From Roridomyces roridus (lineage: Eukaryota > Basidiomycota > Agaricomycetes > Agaricales > Mycenaceae), in contig JARKIF010000054.1 in NCBI GenBank assembly GCA_029378245.1, positions 62,001-126,000 of the forward strand: 64,000 nucleotides of DNA. The letters are read 5' to 3'. The notes under the pieces are model-generated. The model worked only from the letters and a program-made list of their open reading frames with translations. It was not told the origin of the DNA and did not search any database. The translations under genes were made by a program, and so were the position numbers. This document shows positions 11,394 through 22,005 of the stretch, piece after piece (the stretch's first letter is position 1; each line of letters starts with the position of its first letter).

Positions 11394-11724
11394 AAAAATG
11401 GATTCGACTTGGTCGATGGGTGCTCGCTCCGAGTGCGCGTTCCCGGCCGGCGATCAATACGATCGAGCCTTGATCGAGCCCCTCTTCTCATCGACACAAA
11501 ATCTGAAATGGTCCACCAAGAAATGGAAGTCGATCAACGCGCCTCGAACAGCAGTACAAGAATATGTCGTTTTCATCGAGAAAGAGCCAGGTTTGAACGA
11601 ATTTGAAGCCCTTCTTTCCTCCAGACCATGCCAGCCACCGCGCGGAAAGTTTGTTCGTGTTTTCCCTCCCATCTCAGCCCTCCGCCTCGTCACGTGAAAT
11701 GGGAGTGCTTCGCTTCGCTCGCAA
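11394..11724 (+). repeat. 331-bp inverted repeat, right arm
   Basis: Reverse complement of 5428-5758. Its right end lies 201 bp upstream of the phosphate permease ATG and it contributes a CACGTG at 11691-11696. Confidence 0.85.
11691..11696. promoter_or_regulatory. CACGTG E-box upstream of phosphate permease
   Basis: CACGTG, 230 bp before the ATG. This is the core site of the bHLH factor Pho4, which drives phosphate-permease genes in yeasts and Cryptococcus (established). Here the site is inside the repeated 331-bp segment, so its use is an inference. Confidence 0.35.
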
Positions 11725-11744
11725 AAAGACTTTGTTTAGTCACA

Positions 11745-11810
11745 GGCTGTGCTCGGCCCGAATGCGAACGCGAAATCAGTTTGTGTCTATCGTTTTTCAT
11801 TCAGCTGTAA
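11745..11810 (-). repeat. 66-bp inverted repeat, right arm
   Basis: Pairs with 11003-11068. It lies 115 bp upstream of the phosphate permease ATG, between the E-box and the TATA-like sequence, so it is probably part of that promoter. Confidence 0.75.
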
Positions 11811-11860
11811 CTTTGTGCGACCGCATGTCACACGGCGAACGTGCGCTAATCCTGGCCGTG

Positions 11861-11870
11861 TTTATATACC
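11861..11870 (+). promoter_or_regulatory. TATA box of phosphate permease gene
   Basis: TTTATATACC lies about 60 bp before the ATG in an otherwise GC-rich sequence. Confidence 0.5.
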
Positions 11871-11925
11871 GCAGTTCGGATGCTAGAATCGCTGTCAATT
11901 CCCCTTGATCTCCTCCCCTACCGCC

Positions 11926-13682
11926 ATGGCCTCCGCTGACGCATACGACGAGAGCCACCTCGCTGAGGTTGAGCAGGAAAACCAGGTATGCTTCCAAGAA
12001 GCAATCACCCCTATACCAGTAATCTGACTGCTAAATTAGTCCCGTTGGATGCTCACTTGGCCCGAGCTGAAGCTGCTGTTCATCGCTTCCAGTGCGTTCC
12101 ATTCGAACCGTTTCCCCCATACTTTTCTCACCCACACCACCTTCAGCCGGGTTTTTCATCGACGCCTACGACCTTTTCAACATTAACTTGGTCGTCGTCA
12201 TCCTCAACTTTGTTATCAATGGCAAGTTGTCGGGCACCATCACCAACATCCCACTCCAGGGCGGTGTCCTCAAAGCTGCTGCCAACATTGGCTGTGTCGT
12301 CGGCCAGATTGGCTTCGGTCTGGCTGGTGATGTCTTTGGTCGCAAAGCTGTCTATGGTATCGAGATGATGGTTACGACCGTGGCCACCATTCTTATCATC
12401 GCTGGCCCTCTGTCTCTCGGCACCGGCCTCTTCACCTACATCACCGTGTTCAGGGCACTCATGGGTGTCGGTATCGGTGGCGACTACCCCATGTCCGCCT
12501 CTGTCGTTGCCGACCGCGCCAACCTGCGTCGTCGCGGCACCATGGTCACCTTCATCTTCGCCATGCAGGGCTGGGGTGCCTTCATTGGCGGCCTCATTTT
12601 CATCATCCTCATGGCCATCTACAAGAAGGGCGTCCACTTCCACCACCACACCAGCCAGCTGAACTCCGTCTGGCGTATCTACACCGGTCTCATCCTCATT
12701 CCCGCCATTATCACCATTGTCCAGCGTATGATGATGACCGAGTCGACTCGTATGAAGGGTGTCCAGGCCGTGCGTGAGGACCCTAATCTCATCGCCCAGG
12801 GCAAGGTCGCTGGCATTAAGCTCGCACCCGCCAACGAGAAGGGTGCCTACGACTCGGATGCGGGCAGCCACGAGGCTGAGGCTCCCGTTGCCGGTGGCGG
12901 TATCGCTGCCACTCGCGCTGCCAAGGCCGCCGCATGGCGCGACGCCCGCGACTACTTCTCCGAGTGGCGTCACATGAAGATCCTCATTGGCACGACCATG
13001 TCCTGGTTCCTCCTCGATATCATCTTCTACGGTATCTCGCTCAACCAGTCCATCTTCATCTCCGCCCTCGGTCTCGCCAACTCCAAGGACCCTTGGGAGT
13101 ACCTCTGGCAGCAGGGTGTCGCCAACATCATTATCGCCATCGGTGGTTTCCTGCCCGGTTACTACTTTACGCTCTTCACGATCGAGTACCTCGGCCGCAA
13201 GAAGATTCAGATTATGGGTCTGTGCATGAACGCCATCATCTTCGCCATCATGGCCGGCAAGTACAACGCCCTCAAGAAGAACAGCCACGGCCTCATCGCC
13301 TGCTTCATCTTCCTGCAATTCTTCTTCAACTTTGGTGCCAACGCGACCACCTTTGTTATCCCTGCAGGTGATTCATCCCTTTTTCCCTCTTTTTGCGCAG
13401 CACTGATATCAAATTGCAGAGGTATTCCCCACTCGCGTGCGCGGTTTCGGTCACGGTCTTTCCGCCGCCTGCGGCAAGTGTGGTGCCATCATCGCCTCGC
13501 TCGCCGTCTCCATCATGAGCACCAACGTCGGCCCCCAGAACGTGCTCTGGCTCTTCTTCGGCATTGCCGTGATCGCCATTCCCTTTACGTTCCTCATCCC
13601 CGAGACCAAGGACCGTGACGCGGATCTCATCGACCTCGAGGAGCGCCGGGCTGCTCTTGGTCCCCACCACGAGAAGATTTGA
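11926..13682 (+). CDS. high-affinity inorganic phosphate:H+ symporter (Pho84 type)
   Basis: Major-facilitator phosphate permease of the plasma membrane. Four exons (11926-11985, 12040-12091, 12147-13367, 13420-13682) sum to 1596 nt and 531 residues, the usual size for the family. The first membrane segment contains GFFIDAYDLFNINLV, typical of phosphate permeases. GVGIGGDYPMSASVVADR (about residue 150) is the family signature between helices 4 and 5. A hydrophilic central loop precedes the second six helices, which include AEVFPTRVRGFGHGLSAA across the last splice site. The ATG context is strong (CCGCCATGG). A TATA box and a CACGTG site lie upstream. Codon use is strongly biased to C-ending codons, fitting high expression. 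No defects seen. Confidence 0.93.
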
Positions 13683-14249
13683 GCTGGAGTGGTTTGCATC
13701 GAGACGAGATATACTTAAAATTACATATTACGCATCTTTTGGAGTAGAGTACGATTCCTCCTCATCTCCTACGCATTTGTTTGACCTACATGCACTCTAT
13801 CTGTACGAATTCTAATGCAATTTTTTTTTTCAATGAAAAGATGAGATCGTGGCGTGCGACTAGTAAGATCTGGGAGCATGCGGGTGCAGGGGCGGGTGTT
13901 GTTGATGAGAAATTGATTCGTCCCCGCGAACGCGGCGGTTTCGAGATGTGTACCTTACAGCAGGCGGCGTAAGTAGGCGTAAGTATGTCGTATTGCGCAT
14001 GTGGCCAAGGCGCTGTTTTGCGGAGATAGTGCGTTATATGGGCGCGTCGGAACTTGTGTGTGAGATATTGCCTTGAATTGAGACGAGTAGCACTCGTTGC
14101 CAACATTTTGACTGTCTTCGGACGGGAAACGGAAATGATTTGCTTGACACTGCAATGCGGGGAAGATGGAGGTAACGAGAAAAAATGTATCCCCAAGGGC
14201 TAGTGGCGTCGATGGCTTCGTCACAAGGGGGTCGGCCTATCGTCCATTT
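13683..14249. other. intergenic between convergent genes
   Basis: Shared 3' flank of the phosphate permease and NCA2 genes; no gene seen. Confidence 0.5.
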
Positions 14250-16330
14250 TCAGTAATTCAGCATCCCCTCAGCAGCAACAGACCGCCACCCAAGCACCCC
14301 ACCCCAGCTCCTCCACATCCGGTCTACAACCCGCAACTTGTCATTCCTTGACATGGCCGGGTCTTCCAAGTCAGACACATCCTCGAGGAATCCATCCCGT
14401 AGCCGCGATCCGCTCGGTAGACTCGTCTCTGCGAAGCCCCGGAGGCGAGTTACAGAGATTAATAGCAGGCCGGTGGTTTTGGCGCTAAGCATGTCCCGTT
14501 CTGAGACTAAGAGCTGTTCGATACGTCTAGGGGCGAGTTCATTTACAAGAATGTGTATGAGTGGAGAGGAGACGACTAACCGCATTGCGGCCCAGGTGCT
14601 GGCGCGTCTAGCCGCCCCGCCTAGACGATTCGCTCCGTTCGGTCGCAAGAGCTGCGATAGGTAAGTGCCGACCACCGAAACGATCACCAGTGCTGGAGCC
14701 AATCCAACAAAGGCGAACGTCAACTCTTGCGATTTGAGTAGCTTGTCGATACCAGCCAACGCTTGGTCGATGTCGACCTGAGGACACTTGGTAACAATTT
14801 CAATAAATCGTAGTCTACTCACCTTGGCTTTCTGCACTTGAATGAACATGGATCGAAGCAATGTGCCCGTTAGCGCCGACTTGAGAGGGGTCTTGATATC
14901 TTCCTCGTAGATTTGAAGTACGGGTGTAAGATCTCCGACTCGAATTTTCTGCGAGAGGGCGTCGAGTTGGGCAGAATCATAACGCAACTGATCGCGGGCA
15001 AGGGAGAGCGTCATGCGTTCCAGGGACTGCACACAAATCAGTTTTGTACCACAAGAAAAGAAAGAGACGAGACAGACCTCTAGATCAGCCATTACACCCT
15101 CCTTTCTTACAATAACGCCGTCTTCACCTCCAGTTCGGACGGTTTTCAGGATGTCCTTGATGGGGTCCACCAACGAATTCTTGACAAATCCCTCGATCGT
15201 TTCTTTTGCTTCCAACACCATCTCTGCAATTGTGACCCGAGACGCGTACAGCGTGCGCACGGCATACAAGGTGAGAGGCGGGAGCAAGAGGAGTTTGGGC
15301 CAAAGTAGGATCAGCCGCGACGGTCGTTGAAGCTGCTGAATTACACTGGCATGGTCGGCGACGTGGCCGGGAAGAAGGGAAGAAGATACAAGTTGAAGAT
15401 GTTCCACATCATTGTAAGCTTCGTCATCGGAAAGCTCTGGATAGAGGCATCCAGTCAATAGACTTGGGCGGAAAGTTCCCAGAGTCCGAAGGCGCGCTAG
15501 TTTGCCCAATTGCTCTGCTCGTTCGTCACGTAGAGCCTCCAGCTTCTTCCGCTTGTACCTGCATTCTTCTCGTGTAAGGCGGAAGGGCATGAGCACAGCA
15601 GACCATATGGATTGCAGGTACTGGCTCGGGGATGGTCTCGACCACAACAGAGACGATAGACTCGGTTCCTGTGTGAGATGAGGGAAGAAGGAGCTCGTCA
15701 GAGCAGATGGTCGGAACGCGGTGGCCGGGAGGAGGCGGAAAAGCGAGGAAGGCGTGAATGAGGAGAATCGGATGGGTAGGTTCTGTTCGCGGATTGCGAC
15801 GAGGATTGTGTGCAGAACACGCGCGAGTCTGGATGGCAAGGCTACGATTCGTGTTTATTCAACGCGTCCGAGAGGGAAAAAGAAGAGGCGTACTTTGGAG
15901 AAGGTACCATGCGAGGCCGATACCAGAGCCTTCGACATTGGCCCACCATTCGGCTTCAGCCTCAATCTCCGTTGCTTCCTTCAAGTAAATCTCCAAGCCG
16001 CGCGCGTACAACCCGACTAAAGGTAAGAATGAGAGACATCCCAAGATTAGACTGAATATTACCAGTAACTTGGCCAATGACTGCGTTTTTCAGGGCATCT
16101 TCTTGAGTATCCTCCGCGAGAGCAGAGCTCCGGTCTTGTGCGAGATAATTCAGGGCTTCATCCACCAAAGACTGCGAAACGGGTGGCTCGAGCGATACTA
16201 GCAGAAAGCGCAGCTTTTCTGCGGACTCTGAAGCTGTAACGTTGGCTTCTGGGGTCGGAAGACGCGTGAGACTGAGAGGCCGAGCGAAATTGTTGGCAAA
16301 CTGGGAGGAGTTCACTCGCAAACGAGCCAT
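14250..16330 (-). CDS. NCA2: NCA2-like mitochondrial protein (nuclear control of ATP synthase)
   Basis: Homologue of yeast Nca2, a mitochondrial membrane protein that affects expression of the mitochondrially encoded ATP synthase subunits 6 and 8 (established for yeast). Exon 1 starts at 16330 (MARLRVNSSQFANNF). It joins an exon with EIYLKEATEIEAEAEWWANVEG, then a long exon with FVKNSLVDPIKDILKTVRTG and GEDGVIVRKEGVMADLE, the most recognisable family block. Two in-frame introns of about 50 nt follow (near 15030-15080 and 14780-14825). The C-terminal part has hydrophobic segments LTFAFVGLAPALVIVSVVGTY and LILLWPKLLLLPPLTLYAVRTL. The end after GMLNY is at 14250. It is divergent with the next gene, with only 22 bp between the two ATGs. 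Confidence 0.85.
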
Positions 16331-16352
16331 CAACACAAACTTGTCCCAAACG

Positions 16353-17636
16353 ATGACGACGATGCTGCCAGAGCTCTTCGAAATTTTACGAGGATACGCA
16401 GCTCTTGTACCCCCAAAGCACCTTCAATTCCCTACGCATCTCGAAGCACACGTTATAAATACCTTTCTGGCGGACCGTATCCTCACGAACCCGCACTTTG
16501 AGAGATACCCTCCCTCGAAGCAATACCAAAAGTCCTTTTGGAAGTGGACGATTGACCATCTAGAGAAAATGCCTGCGGACGTTGGTCGATTTCTCTGTTT
16601 CCGCTCTACAGTCCCATCTCAAGACTCGCCTGCAGCCGGAAGAATTTGAAGTCGATTCTCGGATATACGACCATTATCTGGAGCTACTAAACATGTCTGC
16701 TCTGGCTGTCTGGTCCAAGTTGTGATTTCTGAGTAGTACCCTCCCTCTAGCGACGGTCCCAGTCTTACTGGCTCAAATCCACCATCTCAATCCTATGTCA
16801 CCCATTTCTGGAAACCTCCCGGAGCAGAGTCCTACCAAAGCACGACCCTACTCGAATCCCGTACGATGATCGAAGGAGGGACGACAGGCCTGCGGACCTG
16901 GCTCGCGAGCCTCATCCTCGCACAATACCTCATCACTCATGCATCCCTCGTGCAAGGGAAAAGAATCCTCGAGCTCGGATCGGGTATCGGGTTCCTCGGG
17001 AGCGTCGTAGCTTCCCTGCAACTCCTCGACGGGGATTCAATACCCGCTGGCCATGGGACGCTGTATCTGTCCGATATCAACGACTCGGTCATTTCCCGGT
17101 GCAGGGATAACATCCAATTACCTTGCAGTAAGTAAATCCTGCTCTCGAGGCGGTCGCAAGTCTGAAAACCTCTCTCTACTTTAGATTCATCGTCCACCCA
17201 CCCCTCCGTCAAATTCTGCTTCCTCGATTGGTCGGCTGCCCTCGATCCAGACGGAATCGTCCCTCTGACATCCCTACTCCACGAAGAGTTGGACGCAGAG
17301 CTGATGCTAGGCGCTGATATCGTCTTTGATCCAGACCTAATACCAGCCCTCGTCGCAGTCCTCCGACTTGCCTTGCAGCCTCGTTCGGACTCCCATTCAA
17401 GATGCGCGCTCATCGCGTTGACGGTGCGCAATCCCAGCACGATGAAGACGTTTGTGGATACTGTTCAAAGTTCGTTCTCCTAGTCCTCTGCTATTCGTGA
17501 CCCTGACGCCGTTGCAGATAATCACCTCTCACTGGAGACGCTGGACCTGCCAACGGAGGAAACGATATTCATCGAGCCTTTGGAAGGCGGGGATGTTAAC
17601 AATGGAGTCAATATCTTTCGAATTACTACTCAATGA
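16353..17636 (+). CDS. EEF2KMT/FAM86-like lysine methyltransferase
   Basis: Seven-beta-strand methyltransferase related to FAM86/EEF2KMT (yeast Efm3), which trimethylates a lysine of translation elongation factor 2 (family knowledge). Seen: HFERYPPSKQYQKSFWKW near residue 50, SRTMIEGGTTGLRTW before the Rossmann core, SAM motif I ILELGSGIGFLGSVVA, motif LYLSDINDSVI, and ADIVFDPDLIPALV. The last two introns are normal (17128-17184 and 17470-17517). In the 5' half the frame changes near 16580-16612 and again near 16710-16740. Closing these would need introns of only about 30 nt (a good CTCTACAG acceptor, weak donors), or the gene carries small deletions. Residues on both sides match the family, so expression is plausible but the N-terminal model is uncertain. 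Confidence 0.72.
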
Positions 17637-17727
17637 AAAAAGTTATGATACACAATCGTTGCAGGGGTGATTATACAAATGCTACTGGAGAGAAGAAAGG
17701 AAAGGTGCAAGAAAGAGTCTGCAAGTA

Positions 17728-19079
17728 TCAAGACATCAACTTGACAGTCCCACACCCGCGACAAGTCCAAAAATCTGGGTCATTACCCAACTCGCCGCAT
17801 GCATGACACACCCATCCCGAGTGAGCACCTCCAGTGTCGCGATCGTCAACGGGGCGGATAGAGAGACACGCGTCGCATTGCAGTGCCAGAGGAGTATTAC
17901 GAAGGGTGCATGTGCGGCAGGTCCATTCACCGGCTAGTGCAGGCGGAGGCCTTTTGGGATACGGTGCTGGTCGGGAGGCCGGGGGAGCACGAGCGGCGGG
18001 TCGAGAGCCTGCAGCAATCTTGGCTGGAATTGCGCGAGGCTTTGACGGGCCAATCTCGACCTCGTCATCGGAATCGAGAGTGAGGTCGATAACTTTATGC
18101 TCGATGCTCTCCTTGGCAGCCTTCTCAGCCTCTTTGATCGCCATTTCGCCTGACCCACACGCTTTTTCGTCCCTAGCGCGTCGTTCCGCAGCCTATAATC
18201 AATGAATGAGTCAGGAAAAGAAGATTAGAACGGAAACTAACCCTCGCAGCCAGCTCCCGAGGTGTCAATCCCGCTGTATTGATCCTGCCTCCAAGGGCAC
18301 GACCTCCGCCTCCAAGCACACCACCCATGTTCCTGCGCTTCTCAGCTGCTTCAAGGGCCTTGAGACGCGCCAGGTGCGGTGGCAAGTCGTGCGAGACCTC
18401 CGCGCCGACGCGATGTCCTTTGCTGAAGAAGCCCTCGCCGGCGTAGCCCGAGCTTTGAAGGGTATCGAATTCGTCTTGAAGACCGGAAAGAAATTTGTAG
18501 AATTTGTCGTCGTGTGGGCCGTGGACGTTGTGTGTGAGCTGCGCACAGTCAAGTTGGGACATGAAGGAATGGGGAAGAACAAACCTCGTGCAGCATGGTC
18601 TGAATTACGTCTTCTTCTTCGTAGAACGAGTCTGGGGAGTGGGCGGGTCGTAGGCGAATTAGAATCTGCAAGATATCAGTGGCATATAAAGAAGATAGTA
18701 AGCCTCGGACGGTGCCTTTTGTCCAGCATTGACGTCTTGAGGATTATTGAATAAAACACTACGAATCGAATAGAGGGTACGCACTGAGTCCTAGAGCTCT
18801 GTCAAGCCATCATCCTACAGAGTGGTACGCACTCACCCAGCAGATTGTCCTGCGACGGGAAGAACTCGGAGAGGACAGGTAGAAACCATCCGTGTTTCCG
18901 CATGATAGGTTTGACGAGGGAGGCGATCTTTTGCAGCATCTCGAGGGCGCGATCTTCCTTTGGCCGCCCCTTGAGGTGGGTGATAGTTCCGACGAATTTG
19001 TCCGTCCTGAAAGTAGATAATTGAGTGCTCTAGTTGCTGAGAGGGCAAGGAATGCCTACGATGAGTTGAGGTTAGTCAT
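17728..19079 (-). CDS. WSS1: Wss1-type DNA-protein crosslink metalloprotease
   Basis: WLM-domain metalloprotease that degrades proteins crosslinked to DNA, a SUMO-dependent nuclear repair factor in yeast (established). Exon 1 (19079-19060) joins exon 2, which carries TDKFVGTITHLKGRPKEDRA and IMRKHGWFLPVLSEFFP. Short exons give NPQDVNAGQK and IRLRPAHSPDSFYEEEDV. The catalytic HELTH is created across an intron: LHE ends one exon and LTHNVHGPHDDKFYKF begins the next, a normal zinc HExxHxxxxxH arrangement. The tail has a SUMO-interacting motif (VIDLTLDSDDE) and two RanBP2-type zinc fingers (WTCRTCTLRN..C..C and WVCHACGEL..C..C). The donor after GQK reads GCACCG, so a GC-AG intron or a slightly different boundary is needed there. 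Confidence 0.85.
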
Positions 19080-19165
19080 GGAGGTTGAGAGGAAAGAGAG
19101 TTATTAAGCGACACGCGACGCGTCTAGCCGGATCACGGCAAATCAACACTCCTCCCAACACCATC

Positions 19166-20431
19166 ATGGACTCCTGCCCGACGGAAATCCTCCTCCAAAT
19201 CGCGTCCTTTCTACCGTCTGAAGATGACCTTCAGAACCTCAGACTCGTCGGACGACGACTCTGCGACGCCGCGACGCAATACGCGTTCCTAAAACTTGTC
19301 GTCTTCGACCACGCTTGCAGCGTGCGCAGATTTATCGGTTTGCTTGAATGCGAGGATCAGTGAGTGTCCACTGTGCTACCAGAAAAACTTTGTATCGAGC
19401 TTGCAACAGAAGAATCCTACACGTCGTCGAAAATGTCGTGTTCAACGGCCTTCAGACGGACCACTACGCGCTGGGTGCTGACCGTACGGAATGTTTTCTT
19501 TCCCTGGATTTTAGCCCTCAAATACTGTGCAGCAACCCTTCCCCTGCTCACCCACGCATTGAGCCTCATACACCGGCTCCCAAAATTACACTCGCTTCGC
19601 CTGGATTTTATGCCAGACGAAGACAACCCCACAATACCCGCGGAGGGTGGGCATACCTTCAATTCGTATTATCTTCAAGTACAACTAGCCTGCATCAGAG
19701 GCCTCACATCTAACCCTCTCCCCCTCCCCCGCCTCCGCACCCTGCACCTTGGTTCCCTCCACGGCTACATCCCACACGAACTCCAAACCGACGCGTTCTT
19801 CACCCTGTTCCGTCCCCTGACACATCTATCCATCCGCGTCCAGTCTCTCTTACACAGAGTAAATCTCCCAGACGAAGTGAGCCTCTTCGACGAGACGCTC
19901 TCCCGTATATTCGAAAACACACCACATCTGACCTCTCTGGAACTCGCGTCGGCATCCCTGGAAGGGCCTTGCTCGGTGTTCCGGTTCGAGGACTTTCGGA
20001 TTCCCTCACTGAGATCGCTCTCCGTGCGCGGGTTTGTCCTCGCCGGTCAAGATGACGGCCACCCGATCCCAGCGAGTGTTGTGGAACGGGGGACACCTCT
20101 CGCGTTGGAGACGTTCATCTTAAATCATGCACACATGCTTCGGCGTCTTGAGATGCACGATTGCGTTGTGGCCTTGCCCAATGGCTCCTGGGACAACGTC
20201 TTCCGGCGCATTCGGCTACGGTTAACGCAGTTGGTGGAATTTGTTTGGATTGCCCAACCGGCGGAGGAGATGAATTGCACGGTTCTGTATGCGGGCTTTG
20301 ACTTCAACGAGCGCGTTAACCCTGCGATGAGGTATGCGATTCGCCATGATATTATGGACTTTGAAGGAGTGCAGAAGGTCCAGTTGGAGATGTTGCAGGA
20401 GGCGGTTTTGAGTAGGAGTAGTACACGGTGA
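19166..20431 (+). CDS. F-box protein with leucine-rich C-terminus
   Basis: The N-terminal F-box (MDSCPTEILLQIASFLPSEDDLQNLRLVGRRLCDAA) has the usual LP-x-E-ILxxI pattern, suggesting an SCF ubiquitin-ligase adaptor. Three exons (19166-19359, 19410-19474, 19515-20431) with consensus GTGAGT and GTGCTG donors give a continuous protein of about 390 residues with leucine-rich segments (LPKLHSLRLDFMP, LRTLHLGSLHGYIP, HLTSLELASASL). The substrate is unknown. Intact. It is divergent with WSS1, with 86 bp between the start codons. Confidence 0.75.
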
Positions 20432-20509
20432 ATATATCTTGAGGTCACACAGAAACATGGCATGGCAAAACGCATATCATAGCAGCAACATACAAGGACC
20501 GAACAGAGT

Positions 20510-20986
20510 CTAAGCAGAGATGGTAACCTCGACCTCGACACCGGGCTCCAAGCTGATGCTCGTCTAGTGCGCTAGTCAACAAACAGTCCACACCCGAGGG
20601 AAAAGATAACTCACGATCTGCTTGACGATCTCACTCGACGAGTGGAGGTCAATAAGGCGCTTGTGCACCTTGAGCTCGTAACGGTCCCAGGTCTTGGACC
20701 CCTCACCGCAGGGCGTCTTGCGAGTGGTGATGCGGAGGACCTTGGTGGGGAGACGGACGGGGCCCTTGACACGGAGCTGCTTGTCCTTGGCACGGTTGAT
20801 GAGGTCGGCAGAGACTGCGATGCTGCGTCAACATCTACTCCCTTCCCAGTAGGAGACAAACGCACACTTCTCGAGGTTCTTGACGTTGCTGCTCGTGAGC
20901 GTGATGCGGATTTTGTGGATCTTGACGCCGGGGACGGGCGCACCGGTCGCGTCGTATTCTTTTTCACCCTTAGCGACGTAACTCAT
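20510..20986 (-). CDS. RPS20: 40S ribosomal protein S20 (uS10)
   Basis: Small-subunit ribosomal protein at the 40S head. Three exons (20986-20866, 20814-20615, 20563-20510) sum to 375 nt and 124 residues. The sequence starts [15 protein letters not shown], then [39 protein letters not shown] and [13 protein letters not shown], nearly invariant uS10 blocks. Donors are GTGCGT and GTGAGT; the second acceptor is TAG before ACGAGC. The gene is complete and its codons are highly biased, as expected for a ribosomal protein. Confidence 0.96.
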
Positions 20987-21206
20987 TGTGAGATGTGGGA
21001 CGAATGAGTCAGAAGGTGACTGTAAATTCGGTGAGGACAAGCACAGGAGGACGGAGGAAGGACCGCAGCGTACCTAGGGATGTGGTGGTTCTGTGGACAG
21101 AAAGTTAGTGTGGGAACATCACAGCCGAATATGGATCACCACTGCACAGTTGCCGAACTGATACAGGGGCTGCATGCCACTATATGCAGAAAATAGCTAG
21201 TGTCGA

Positions 21207-21325
21207 GGTTGGATGGCCGAGCGGTCTAAGGCGCCAGACTAAGGATCCGCTTCCTTGTGAAGCAACATTGTCTCTTCTGAGGCATCTGGTCCGAAAGGGC
21301 GTGGGTTCGAATCCCACTCCAATCA
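21207..21325 (+). tRNA. tRNA-Leu(AAG) with intron
   Basis: Acceptor stem GGTTGGA (21207-21213) pairs with TCCAATC (21318-21324), discriminator A. The D arm GGCCGAGCGGTCTAAGGCG is the eukaryotic leucine type and serves as A box. Anticodon stem CCAGA/TCTGG; loop CT-AAG-G places anticodon AAG at 21241-21243 (reads CUU). An intron of 39 nt (21245-21283) sits after position 37, the standard site. A long variable arm and a perfect T arm (GTGGG TTCGAAT CCCAC, B box) follow. Confidence 0.93.
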
Positions 21326-21446
21326 AATCCTTTTGCTTTTTGGGTCTCCCTGCATTCCCGAACATCGGTATGAATCCAAGGCTGCTAAGATTCTGTTTTC
21401 AACCTCCATGACATCTACCCATCTCCTCCCTCCCCAGTATCGGCAT

Positions 21447-21645
21447 GCTGAGATACACATTTGCTTTATTGAGCTACAGGGAATTTTCTCCTGGAAGGCG
21501 GTAAAATGCGGCGGACTCGAAGGGACCAGCGAGCGCTTCAAGCTTCAGATGGTCCATTTCCTCGAGCCGTGGCAACGTCTCCGTCGCTCCTTGGTCTTGG
21601 TGAGATGAGTTCGGGTAACTTTGGGCATCTTGAACGGGGACAAGG
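21447..21645 (-). pseudogene. relic of the two-transmembrane family (copy D)
   Basis: On the minus strand this stretch carries pieces seen in order in the intact copies at 28712-29679 and 32298-33280: the 3' flank (reverse of GATACACATTTGCTTTATTG), the end of exon 1 (near CTCGAAGGGA and CGAGCGCTTCAA) and the start-codon region (GGGCATCTTGAACG). Everything between is missing, so only a short dead remnant is left, just upstream of the copia-disrupted gene. Confidence 0.4.
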
Positions 21646-21784
21646 ACTTCTGGACTTCTGACTGCTCTGGAATTTCAGAATGATGGATTGAAACCTCAAG
21701 CTCCTATTTCGTTGCCTTCACCTGATATGAACACTCCCAACTTGGACGCTCCTAACGAACGGGATCCCGCCGTGTATCAGTACC

Positions 21785-22005
21785 TGTAGAAGAATAGACT
21801 CAGTCGTAGTTGGGAGAAACGACTCGTATTAGTAGCTACCTGTAGAAGAATAGACTACTGAATGTAAGTACTGGATAAAATAAGAAAGGGGACGGGCGCA
21901 CCTCAGTCGTAGTTGGGAGAAACGACTGAGGTGCGCTGTGACGCCCCTATGTGGTATTTGTACCCCGCCGCACGCCATCACTGATCCCGGCCCGGGTCTT
22001 CAACA
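21785..22005 (-). repeat. 3' LTR of the copia element
   Basis: 221 bp, no difference seen from the other LTR. It has internal direct repeats: TGTAGAAGAATAGACT at 21785 and again at 21841, and a CAGTCGTAGTTGGGAGAAAC block at 21801 and 21904. The second block is embedded in a perfect 11-bp hairpin ACCTCAGTCGT/ACGACTGAGGT (21900-21932). Confidence 0.95.

Noticed and set aside
11332..11697. 121-codon frame and its twin at 5455-5787
   Set aside because: Contained in the 331-bp repeat; identity of both copies makes every frame look conserved, and neither the protein nor its antisense has family resemblance or a promoter.
12143..13318. 391-codon frame on the minus strand
   Set aside because: It is antisense to the third exon of the phosphate permease; its composition mirrors the strong codon bias of that gene and it shows no domain of its own.
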